Source: Lingula anatina
Lineage: Eukaryota > Brachiopoda > Lingulata > Lingulida > Lingulidae
Direction of reading: 5' to 3'
Assembly: GCF_001039355.2 (NCBI RefSeq)
Contig: NW_019775578.1
Span: 43,170-107,169 of the forward strand
Length of the DNA: 64,000 nucleotides
Shown here: positions 1-10,902 of the stretch, piece by piece
Position numbering within the stretch: position 1 is the first letter of the stretch
Layout of the letters: every line of letters starts with the position of its first letter
Made by a program: the position numbers and the translations under genes
The notes under the pieces: model-generated
What the model was told of the DNA's origin: nothing
Databases searched by the model: none
What the model saw: only the letters and a program-made list of their open reading frames with translations

Positions 1-492
1 AAACCAACGTGTTATTCAGTCATCAATAATATAAAATTCAACGTATAAAAAATCAAATTACCCGTGTTAGACCTTAGGTAACAAGGCATTCAGACTCGCT
101 TGTTCGTCGCCATATTGCTAATTAGAATGCAACAACGGATTGAAGGCAATTTTTCACGATGACGTCTGCTCCAAAATATTGCAAATTTTACACACAAGTG
201 AACCTTGTTAGTTTTCCCTTCTGCACATACATTTTCAGAGAAACTACAAGACTAAAAGCGGTATTTTACCTACCTTGAAATCGCCCACATGCAACAGAGC
301 TCGACCTCCGCACGAACACAACGCGACTGACTACTTCCGCCGTACGAACGTCTTTCCACAGTTAATCGGATTACCCTTTGAAGAATTGCCGAGTGTCGTA
401 TCTTTGGTATATTAGATCTTAGTTTATAGTGACTAACAGTTACGTGCTTAGTGAACAGCAGAGAATTAAAAACTATTTCTCTCTTTTTCCAG
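1..492. other. Upstream sequence, probably intron of the EEPD1-like gene
   Basis: No coding exon can be supported here. The stretch ends in a pyrimidine-rich tract and AG that form the acceptor of the first recognised exon at 493, so at least the 3' part is intron. Missing N-terminal exons of the gene must lie upstream of the window or are not recognisable here. Confidence 0.5.
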
Positions 493-3008
493 GCTCCAGA
501 ATATAATGGATTTATCTATGACACCAGCCAAGGCATTGAGGTGGTGTCATCTTCCCTCATAGAGCGACACCGCAGAGGGGCACCCAAGCAATTCGCGAGG
601 AGGCCTTTTATGGTGGTTTTTAAGGTTTGTGCCAGACAATGGAAAAAAATGCCACCTTATTTTTGAATGGAAAGTAAATTTTCATCAAGTAGCTAAGATT
701 TGTACTTATTCATATTTAATATAGGGCCTGAAAAGAGACAAGAATGTCAGTTTTTAATATGATAATATTTTGAAGATTTTTTTTTCTTTTACGATTTATT
801 ATTTTTCAAACTTGTAGTCAACCCGATAATGATATTATCTTATTTTTGACTTAAACATAACAGTACAAGCTACAAAAGCATACTTCATTCTCCAGGCAAA
901 GGAGCTCGACTTTGTTGCGGTCAGCGTCCACTTGAAGGCCACTGGACTACAGATGGAGGACCTTGACCGTTTGCAGGAGGAGATTGGCAGGTGTCCATTG
1001 GTCTTGGAGGCTATTCAGGAGCAGCTGCCTGGGGAGAGAGACATCATGATCCTGGGGGACTTTAATTTGGGACCAGAACAGGAGGGTATGTTGAGTGTTT
1101 TAGACCGCATTCACAACAAATTGAGCCAGGCTTTACAAATCCTGGGGACTAAATATGGCAGACGTACATGAAAGAAAGACCGCCTAATCTTTTAATAGTC
1201 TCTCTGCCTCTCACACGCCTCCCCATGTGTCGTCCCAATGGAGCCGAAATTTAATGACTGTACCCCCGCAGGGACGACACATGGGGAGAGACGTGTGAGA
1301 GGCGGAGAGACTATTAAAAGATTAGGCGGTTTTTCTTTCATGTACGTCTGCCATATTTAGTCCCCAGGATTTGTAAAGCCTGGCTCAACTCGTTGTGAAT
1401 GCGATCTTAGAGTCAATAAAAGGAATCTTGGGTGAATTTAATTTTGGAGCAGAGCAAGAGGGTATGTTGATTATTGTAGAATCTAAAAAAGGAATCCTGG
1501 GTGACTTTAGTTTGGGACCAGAACAGGAAGGTAGGTTGATTATTCTAGAATTTATAAAAAGAGATAAGAAAAATTTATAATGTAAAAAATAAATGAAGGT
1601 TTGGTTCTCATGGGCAAATGTATTCTGTAAAAATGAATAAACATTGATTTCCTTTGACTCTAAATTATCTTGTCTAAGATTCAAACTGAAATGCTTGCCA
1701 AAACATTGGACATAATTTGTTATTATGCCCAAGCCAAAACTCACGGGATTTTGATTATCTGATATGGACAATCTGCATATTGCCAAAAGATAGTACCATA
1801 CTTCAAAATTGGAGCACTTTGTTAACACAGTGGTGGATTCTCCTTTGAACATTGTGAATTGTGTTGAAATACTGGGAAATATATATATATATATATTTTT
1901 GAGTAAACCCTTTGAAATATCTACAGATTGTAATGTTACATGTGGACTGTGGAACTGATTATTGTCATGGCAGTGGAAATATAAAAGACAAGTGAATTTT
2001 TAATTTTTAATAACTAGATTGATTGTTCACTAATTTACTGATTGAAAAGACTGAGAGATTATCGCATGGGTAAGAAATGAAAATGAATTAATGAAGTTAA
2101 TTTAAACAAAAAAATTGTGGTTGTCAGTATAAATTTAACATATCTTTATATATGCTGTGCATGTACATATTCTTTTACCAGATTTTGATGCATTCCGTGA
2201 TGCTGGGTATAAAAACACAGTAGATGAGCACACCAACACTAACATCAACCTGCGCAACTTGAAAGGCAGCAGAACCTACGACAACATTTGGATGAGTAAA
2301 CAAGCACAGGATGTGTTCACAGGTGAGAGAAATTTGAACATTTTAATGACACAGGCAATCTTTATGTACCAGGTTTTACTAACAAGGTCTGGGACCAACC
2401 ATTATGGGGTTATATAGGCTGGGATTTTTTACTTGATATATGAAGTATGCAAAATAAATTCATGGTAGTAGAAGTAGTTATATTAGTGGTAATAGTAAAT
2501 ATTCCTCTAGCCAGCAATTTCAGAAGGGGGGTTCTTTTTCTGAAAAGTGGGCCTTTTACCATAAAACCTTTGTGTACCTAGATAAAATTTTACCCAGAGG
2601 GGACCTTTTCCACACAAAAAGGGGGGCGTTGGTTGACTATACAACTTAAGCTCACTCTGTAGCTTAGTTGTCATGTTTTTTAATTTTGTGTTCTCTGATT
2701 TTGTCATATCTCTTGATATACAAGGTAAGCGAGGTGAATATTCCTATCTGCACACCCTTTGTTCTTTTATTAACTGAACCTGATTAAATGCTCAAGACCT
2801 GTATAAATTTTTTTTTTTTAATTTCTCAGGTCAGTCCGGGGTCATCCGTGAGGGGTTGACCCACCAGTGGATACCCCATGATGACTGGTTTTGGGGAGGC
2901 ATAGTGGCTGACCACTGTCCAGTGTGGGCCGAGTACTTCACTGACCACGACATGGACGCAGATGGTGACCTCACAGCTGGTGTGAAGGGGATCAAGGTGG
3001 AGGAGTGA
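493..3008 (+). CDS. EEPD1-like endonuclease/exonuclease/phosphatase family protein, 3' part
   Basis: Four exons join in frame: 493-624, 896-1085, 2182-2322, 2830-3008 (213 residues, TGA stop). All have GT-AG borders and consistent phases. The product matches the C-terminal half of an EEP (DNase I-like) domain of the EEPD1 type. Visible are the metal/catalytic motif ILGDFNLGPEQ at the end of the second exon, TYDNIW in the third, and a terminal DHCPVWAEY motif holding the catalytic Asp-His. Human EEPD1 has the same block order (ILGDF, LDNIW, EHCPV) and adds N-terminal helix-hairpin-helix repeats, which would lie upstream and are not seen. Family members cleave phosphodiester bonds; human EEPD1 acts in fork repair and has also been linked to cholesterol efflux. 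The role here is inferred from homology. Intron 2 is unusual: it holds a 300-bp palindrome and two decayed copies of the end of exon 2. Confidence 0.85.
1046..1539 (+). repeat. Three copies of the exon-end encoding the GDFN catalytic motif
   Basis: About 49 bp covering the end of the second EEPD1-like exon and its splice donor (1046-1094) recur inside the following intron at about 1423-1470 and 1491-1539. The intronic copies translate as ILGEFNFGAEQEG and ILGDFSLGPEQEG, against ILGDFNLGPEQEG in the exon. The first keeps GGTATG at the donor position and the second has GGTAGG. The two intronic copies are tandem; the palindromic element separates them from the exon. Confidence 0.75.
1106..1403. 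mobile_element. Palindromic MITE, about 130-bp arms
   Basis: The left arm begins CGCATTCACAAC and runs to about 1236. The right arm from about 1269 to 1403 is its near-perfect reverse complement, leaving a loop of roughly 35 bp. TTAGA flanks the palindrome on both sides (about 1100-1104 and 1407-1411) and may be a target duplication. There is no coding capacity. A related half element lies at 37328-37456. Confidence 0.85.
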
Positions 3009-5865
3009 GAACTGGGGTGAATCTGAGGCTAGTTTGTGGAGAGGGGAATGAGAATTCACATCATGATAGTGATACATAATTGAAACTTACCAGTACTCAG
3101 GGGTGGATTGAGGCTGTCTTTTGGGTCTTCCAGAAGACGTAAAGATTTTCAAGTTTACATTGACGGTCATCAAATTTCTCCTTTCAGAAGATGGTCAAAA
3201 AGTGCAAAACTGTTGATGTATAATTTACTACTCACAACCAAATATTTTCTGAAGAGAACATAGTGTAATGGCTGTACCCACATCACTGGCTTGTCCATGA
3301 AAAGTATGTAGACAAGCATAAATTTCAGGGAATTTTAAAAAGAATTTTATGTATTTATTTGTGTCTTTTAAAATATTTTTCAAATTTTTACGGCAATATA
3401 ATTCTGCATTACAGAATATTCTTCCCAGAGATTATTGGAATTATCATGTTTTTACAAGATCTTATGCAACTAATGTCTCTTTTGAAAATTATAGAGTAGC
3501 TTTTTTGAAAAAAATTGGAGGGTAGTGTGCATAGCACAAAGTGATTTAAAATCTAACTTTAGAAACTTACTATAGGTAGTTGAGTGAGGTCTGAGGCATG
3601 ATAGAGATGTTGAGTTGTATCTAACATGGAGCAAAAAGAACAAGATTCAGAAGAAAAAAAATCTGGAATTTAAACATTTTATGGCATGGGGTGACTTGAT
3701 AGAGAAAAGAAAATGTAATGAAATGTGTAGTTATCAATGAATGTGAGTTATGGGGTATATGATGGAAAGAATGATGTCAGGTTTGTGTTTACTTAGTCAT
3801 ATTTTGACTTCCATGAATATGGTTTAAAATGGTGCTGTACATTTATAACAAAATGGTAGGTTTTAAAGACATTGTCTCCTGAATGTGATATGCTTTTAAA
3901 GGTGATTACTTGTGTAGATTTTTACATAACACAGTAGCTTCTGGTGAGACACCACATGATAAATATACTTATTAGATATTATATTAGTTTGTGCCCAATC
4001 ATTCTCTTTTTTAAAAAAAATTTAGACTGGTAAAACTAGGTCAGTATGGGGTGTTTGACCTCTCTCCTTTTTCTTTTATTTAGTGTGAGAGTAAATTTTT
4101 TTAGTTTTGGAAATATTTATTGGGACTATTTTTTGAATGGATATTTCGCACCTTTTCTACATGTAACAGTACTGTATAAGGGCATCAAAGTTTCATTTTA
4201 GCAACATTTTTAACTAGGTGGAATTTTGCCTCTATGGTCCAGCTGCTGGATTATGATATTTCAGTAAAGACTCCCTGAGGTAAATTGAGATAATACAGAG
4301 TTGCTTATAAGTGCTGATATTTTCTTTCCATTGACTGTTATCAAAGTGTGTCATATGTTACAGAATCAACAGAAATACACATATAATCTTTCAAAAATTA
4401 ACAGGTTAATAAACACTGTGCCTTTTAACTACATTTTTTATTTATTTATCAGAAAACTTACATATTTTATGTTTTCTAAGAAGCTTGAGTCACCAAATTA
4501 CCATGATTCATGTTGAAATATAAGATTGTGATGTAATTTGAAAAGTAATCAAGAATGCTTTGAAAATAAATGTTATAAATGGTTTCAGTGTTTGTACATG
4601 TATCAGGCATGTCAAACAGAAACATTTGAGAAATAGTGTCCTGGCAGTGTATAGCTGAAAATATCTACATCTTTAATTCTTATGAAACCTTTACAAAGTT
4701 AAATATTGAATGAAAAATTGTCTTAGGCAATCTTCAAAACACTTCGTCCAACACTTTGAAATTAAAAGGAAAAATAATTACCTTATTTCAGATCATGATA
4801 CTGTATATTGAATGAATTAACCTTTCACTTTATTGTGGACTAGAATATCAATAATATGAGTTACAAATATGAGAATATTACTAATAACGACCTTTCCTTA
4901 AACATGAAGGGGAGAGTCTTTGAACACACACACACATGCAAAAATAATTTTTAAAAAGGTCACCACTGCTACAAAAATACTTTAAAAGTTCTATGGAAGT
5001 AAAATTTTCAATCTTTACATATATGCAAGATTTTAACACAATTATAGTATATAGCACTAAATAAATATGTGGAAATAATGCAAAAAAAGAAAGACTAGTC
5101 ACTAAGTCATGTACATGTAGTCTTAGACTTGTTGCAAAAACCAGATATGTTTTTGAGAGATAAAAAGATTGTATTAAATACAATATTTTGCACTAATAAA
5201 TAACTATATATCTTAGAAGAACATTTCTGACAATTGTCATAGCTTTTAATGGCATTTATTTTTTTTTTTTGCAAAATGTTCATTCTTTAAATGTCTTTCC
5301 CCATTTGTATGAGATCTGAAGAATATCACATCCACAGTGATCTGTGCCTTGAAAAGTGTATTTTCTAACATCAAGATGATTGTACTGTTCATAGGCCCAT
5401 CATAACATACTTTTATTAAAAAAAAAAAAATTGTTAAGACATGGAAGACATATTCTACAAATACTGTATATGAGACATGATAGTCATTCGCTACCTGAGA
5501 GTATATGGATTCTAGAGAGTCACAAGAACCTTCCCTACCATGAGGTAAGTCACAGCAAACTGGCAGTTTTTAAGCGTAAATATGTATTATACTTAATAAA
5601 CAGTAAAACTTATAGACTACCAGTATTTCCCTCCCCCCTCCAAACCCCCACCCCTCCACATCAGCACTATAACTGAACATAACACTTCACAATCAATGCA
5701 CCATCTAAATATCTCTCCCTCAACCCCTTTTCCCCATAACTTGCATTTTATCAACTATTTTTACCTTTATAAAACACATCTTTCCACATACTGTGATTTC
5801 TCTGAGTGACAAGTACTTGTATTATCACTGTGACTCAAAATATTAATAGGAAAGACAATTACCAG
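3009..5865. other. Intergenic and 3' UTR sequence between convergent genes
   Basis: No gene is supported. The two flanking genes converge here, so this holds both 3' UTRs. AATAAA-like signals occur near 4565 (+) and as TTTATT near 5412 for the minus-strand gene; neither is proven. From 3098 to about 3200 the sequence resembles the hAT-like MITE at 10140-10306 (CAGGGGTGGATT...), but no matching right end is visible. Short open frames are AT-rich and resemble nothing. Confidence 0.6.
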
Positions 5866-6396
5866 TCAATAATTAAAACTGCTTGCTGAACCACATGATT
5901 TCAAATTTATGTCATCCAAGTCAGGCACGACTCTCTTCAACTCTGCATCGGTCAGTCCATTGGCTCTCACAATGTGGTCCAGTCTTCCCAGATACCAGTT
6001 AGTGTCCTGCATAAAGTACGGGATACGGGTCTCTTCAAAGTCGCCCATGTTTTTCAATTTGTCCACATCTTTATACGAAACCTTGCCCAGCCTGGCGAGG
6101 GCATGGAAGTCGATGCTGTGTCTGTAGCGTAACAGTTCTAGAGCACCTGTCAAATAAACTTGGTCCTTGCTAAATCCACCTGAAAATTTGGGCAAAAGTA
6201 AGAATACTGTTTTGTATTTAGACACATTATCATGATATTCCATTTGTGTTAGCATTTATACCGTTTGTCATCTTTTAAAAAATAAATATTTTTTTTTTTT
6301 ACTAATGAGATAATCTGGTTTCAATATTTTGAATATACACGTATGAACTGATAGGAAAGTGTGAAATTCAACCATCTGTCCTTGCCTTTATTTATT

Positions 6397-6438
<42 letters not shown>

Positions 6439-8663
6439 TATGAAATACACGTTCCATACCTGGCTGTGAGGTATCAGTCTGGCCTCTCTTGGTCCTCATA
6501 CAGTAGTCCCATCTGGTGTGAGGATCTTGAACAAACCTTCCCAGGTCTTTGAACAAGTCCCTCAGTGACATGTGTGCTGCCCAGTACGTCGTGTAATACA
6601 ATATGGCGGCCCGCCACAGAGATGGGTCCTTCCTGACCAGTATACTGTGTAGTGCAGCAAGGCCCTCCTCCGTTGGGTTGATGGGTTCCATGTCGAGCTC
6701 TTTGCGTTTCTTCCAGTTGTACCAGGGCTGGAACTGGTTATTGTAGCTCCGAATGTAGTGAGTCCCTGAAATGAAAAGTGACTTGAAGCATTGTACAGAT
6801 TTGCATTGATTAATTTTCTTAAAATACAGTGTATACTCTAAAAAATGCAGAAAATGATACAGATTACTAGGGGGTCGTGGCAATAGTCCGAAGAAGGTTC
6901 AATAGTCCGAAGGTTCAGTGGTCCTATGTTCGCTATAGAACCTTCGGACCAATGAACACTTGATTGTGCCATTTTTCGGACCAATGAAACTTCGGACCAA
7001 TGAACCTTCGGACTATTGAGACGCCCCTGATTACTAGTACCTCCTTTCCTATTATATTTTCATATATTTAAACCTAAGCCATATATAACAGACTCACCAA
7101 CTTCATGCCGTAGCAAGCCATCCACCCAGTGCTCCCTGAGGTTCCAAACCCTGACATTCAGAGTGGGCTTTCCCTTCACATTTGTCATAGAGGCACGAGA
7201 CATCAAAACTTCCGACATATTAACAGAGATTTCCTCCTCTAGATTTTCTTTCCTGAAAACCAAAAATGACAATTGATTTGGAAAAATACTGGTCCACGTC
7301 AGAATTCCTTTTGTCTGATATTACTCAGTGACTTGCTCCACCACAAAATTTACAAGTTATTTTGTATTTATGTATCAAATATACATTTTGCATATACTAG
7401 TAAGGTAACTTCATCTGAAAACTTAATGAGCTACAGTGCCTGTACTTTTTAAATCTTCTCTCTTTTTAATAACAACAAAATATTTGCAATGTATAACAAA
7501 TTTGGTGTCAATTGCAATTAAAACACTGTCAATTGTAATTCACAATAAATGTATAAATAACAAATTTGGTGTCAATTGTTTGAATAAATTAAATGACATT
7601 AAAAGTACCTGAGATATTGAAGCACCATGGCCATAATTTGAGTTCTTGACATGGGTTTCCCTCCTGTCTTCTCCTCAAAGGTCTCATAACTGCCATACTT
7701 TGCTATTGCCGTCTCCATGATATGCACAGCCTGAAATGTAACCATAAGAATTACATACATTTTGTAGATGTGGTGGTGTTCTTATTTTGGCAAAATTTCT
7801 TACAATATTATTTAACACTGTAAGCATCACTTTGGTTGCAGAATGAATGCTCAATGATCGGCCAGTTGTTTCATTCTCAAACAGAGCCAGAAAATATCCC
7901 GTTGCGTGTTAAGGGGGCTTTGGTAATCCATTCATTAAATTTTGAACTGTTTTATATATTTACTGAGACTGTAAGAACAACACAAACAGGAAAGAAAAAC
8001 TGAATTTTTTTGACAACCGTGAAGAGCTCTGTACATGTATCTAATAATGTGTGTGTCACATACCTGAGTGAGGTATCTATCAGAAGGATTACTTGTGCGG
8101 GCCAGCACCTCAGGATCAGCAGGGTACTTGTATATAAAGAGAGGGTGATAGTTATAACTGGCACGAAAAAAGCGTGCCTTTTCCGATTCCACATTCTCTG
8201 GCTTTATGGCAACCAAGAGAGCCACTTTCCTTTTCTTTTTCTCCTGAAATGAGCCTGTTTGATTTGTCGAAAAAACACTGGAAGCTCTGGTTTGTTGAAC
8301 TGATGGAAGTTTTGTCGATGAAGACCAGGTGGCTTGTTGGGATGCACACCTAGTCATTTGGTTGGAAGGTTTCGAGCTCAGCTCCACCCGTTTCACATTG
8401 AATCCCAATAACTGCTGTGTAGTTTCAGTAGTAGAAGACATAGCTGATGATGTTGTAATCCCGGAATAATTCCACGCTGGTTTTAAAGTACGGATATCCC
8501 TACTGGAAGGTTTTCTACTTGCTGGTCCACCTGTACTTTGTCTTTTCCGTTTCTTTTTGCGTTTTCGTGATTGTGGAATGCTCTTTTTTCTTTCACTCTC
8601 ATCATCTGAACTCTGAAAGCTGAAACTATCTAGAAGAGCTGTTGTCGATACAGCTGTGGCCAT
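5866..8663 (-). CDS. MATCAP-type tubulin tyrosine carboxypeptidase (KIAA0895/KIAA0895L family)
   Basis: Five exons on the minus strand: 8663-8064, 7730-7609, 7252-7098, 6765-6460, 6179-5866, giving 498 residues. Every junction is GT-AG with matching phase. Exon 1 encodes a Ser/Lys/Arg-rich N-terminus (residues 1-140, runs such as RKRKKKRKR) likely to bind microtubules, then the conserved domain start KARFFRASYNYHPLF. The zinc site HExxxH is HEVGTH at residues 290-295, split by the exon 3/4 junction; Glu291 is the catalytic residue by homology. NPTEEG (322-327) supplies the third ligand, Glu326, equivalent to Glu316 of human MATCAP1. The DUF1704 signature continues through RWDYCMRTKRGQTDTSQPG to the end. 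Vertebrate relatives remove the C-terminal tyrosine of alpha-tubulin, so this is probably a detyrosinase. The start codon is the first ATG of the open frame. It is divergent from gamma-SNAP. Confidence 0.93.
6400..6436. repeat. (CA)n microsatellite beside a splice donor
   Basis: About 18 uninterrupted CA units. On the coding (minus) strand this is a (TG)n run starting about 23 nt after the donor of MATCAP exon 4, a position where TG repeats can affect splicing. Confidence 0.95.
6871..7025. mobile_element. Palindromic repeat built from TTCGGACCAATGAAC words
   Basis: The interval lies in intron 3 of the MATCAP gene. CAATAGTCCGAAGGTTCA words on the left are matched by TGAACCTTCGGACTATTG on the right, with GGACCAATGAA repeated between. 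The ends GGGGTCGTGGC and GAGACGCCCC are weakly inverted. It is most likely a small nonautonomous element. Confidence 0.65.
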
Positions 8664-8963
8664 TTCGACTTTTTAAAGCATAGGTAAATGCTAGCTTTGC
8701 AGAACTGCACTCATTTTGACCTTATTATTCAAGAAGTCTTCATTCCCGTTTTCCATTGACATTAAGACATCATTGATTGCTTGGCCTCGTTAATCCAATC
8801 CTTTGATATATTTGACACCAAACTACTCAAATATGTACCAAAATCAACAAAGCGTTTTGATGCAGCGGCGACAAAACTTTCACAATTTTAAATTACCTCC
8901 TTGGATACGATGACGCCATTCCTTCCCACCGGAAGCGGAAGTGTCATCAAGGTCAAGGTCAGA
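8664..8963. promoter_or_regulatory. Divergent (bidirectional) promoter, MATCAP / gamma-SNAP
   Basis: Only 300 bp separate the two start codons, which point away from each other. Two adjacent ETS-type sites (CCGGAAGCGGAAGTG, about 8929-8943) and a TCAAGGTCA nuclear-receptor-type site (8951-8959) lie within 40 bp of the gamma-SNAP ATG. A TGACG word sits near 8910. No TATA box is apparent. This suits a housekeeping bidirectional promoter; transcript starts are not determined. Confidence 0.6.
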
Positions 8964-10871
8964 ATGGCTCATAAGGAGAAGAAAATCGCCGAAGCTCTTG
9001 ATCACATAAAAGCAGCTGAAAAATAGTGAGTTGATGTTGTTTGATTGTATTTTTATGGGAAATATAATACTGAATCTATTCCTTATATGAAGCTAAAGTG
9101 ATACTCTCCTATTTACTGCTTGAACGCAATTTTTTTATGGGTCCCAGTATTTTAAAATGCTGAAGGGGTCGATATATTTTGGCATTTTCATTCATAAAAC
9201 GTCGAGCCAGCTTGAACTTAAACCGTTACTTGGAATCAAACAAGGGATATACACCGCTTCATTGCCAGTCAGTCCTTTGGACTCATATCAGTGATGAACG
9301 TGATTCTAATTTCTACGTATCGACCCGTCAAAACATTGCATGCTCCAACATCATGTATGCAAGCAAATGTGACGTTGTTAGGTGTATTGGTACACGTATT
9401 TCAGACTGATGACCATCACTCTAACACAGCACCAGCTTATGAAGATTCTCTCTACCTTTTCTGTTAATTATTTAACAGTATCTCTCCCGTGTTTTTTTTT
9501 TTTTTTCATTCAAAATACAGTACTAGTATTAGTATTGGGGTGGTTTAAATGATTTGGAATTAATTTTATTGTACCCTATAGAACTACGAGTAGTATACAT
9601 GCAGTACATGATCCATGGCTATTGGGTACATGTAAATATTATATTGATGCCGATGTTATTTTTTCAGTTTGAAGACTTCTTTCTTTAAGTGGAAGCCAGA
9701 TTATGACAGCGCTGCAAATGAATACCTTAAGGCGGGTGGGTGCAGCAGTGTGAAACTGTTTATTTTCTATGGCTTAGAGTTCACCAGATTTAACATGTTG
9801 AGACCCAATGCTGAATTTACTCAACCCATTTTAATTAATATTGTTCATATGCAGTAGAAAACATATTGGACTGTTATTTTTAATGAGAGTGAGATTTACA
9901 TTTAATAACAGTGTATCCATTGATGTATTAATACAAAAAGATATGTCAGACAGCAAAAGAATTCTCCAGTCTAAAATATCCATATAAATTTAGAATGTTA
10001 ATAAAGCTTGCCTTTCTGACTTTAGGTGTTTGCTACAGGAATGCCAAGGAACTGGAAAAAGCTAGGGATATATATGTTAAGGCTGCAGAAGTTCAACTTG
10101 AAATGAAAGCGTATCCTTGATTGTCTTGTATAAAATAATCAGGGGTGGATTTAGGCTGTCTTCTGGGTCTTCCGGAAGAAGGTCAGATTTTCAAGTTAAA
10201 ATTGATGGGCAACTAATTTCTTTGTCGGAAGATGGTCAAAAATGGAGGATGGATCAACAAAGATAATTTGGAAGGCTGTCAGAAAATTTCTATGGATCTG
10301 CCCCTGAAAATACAGTATTCACACGTAACAGTACTTGAACAAGTTACACTTATATGAAAAGTATATGCAATGTATATCAAACAAATAGAAAATGATGGTA
10401 AAAATAATTGCATGCGTTGCAGTTATAAGTATTTGGCAGGAACCTGTGCTTTATGACTGTAAAAAATGTTTGCCTTAAGTATTGAATGGAAAACAAGCAT
10501 TGTGATGAATGTGTTTAATTTCTTAACTGAAGTTTTTCAGATTATTCCATGCTGCCAAGTAAGTAAAAATCATATCTTTATATTTGTCTTTTGATGGAGA
10601 GAGAAAAACATGAATGGGAAATTATTGTTATGAAAATGAGCACTGGTGAATGTAGTTTTTCAGAAATAACAATAATTTACATTTACCAATCTGACTTATT
10701 ATAGGCATATCCTTGTTTGCAAAAGTTTCCAGTTAAGATGCTTAGTGATTAAAGGGATAACAACTGTTCTTTTTTTTTTGCCAAAAAATGGGTTTTGCTG
10801 GAGTAAATAGCAATTTTCACATACTTACCAATGGTTAATGAATCCGTTCCAACAATCAAAGTTAGTCCCTG

Positions 10872-10902
<31 letters not shown>

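Noticed and set aside
240-330. Possible minus-strand first exon (ATGTGGGCG... with a GTAGGT donor)
   Set aside because: Only six codons, no upstream promoter evidence and no downstream exons inside the window.
1385-1852. 155-codon minus-strand frame
   Set aside because: It is the antisense of the duplicated EEPD1 exon-end repeats and AT-rich intron; the translation repeats INLPSCS-like strings and has no protein features.
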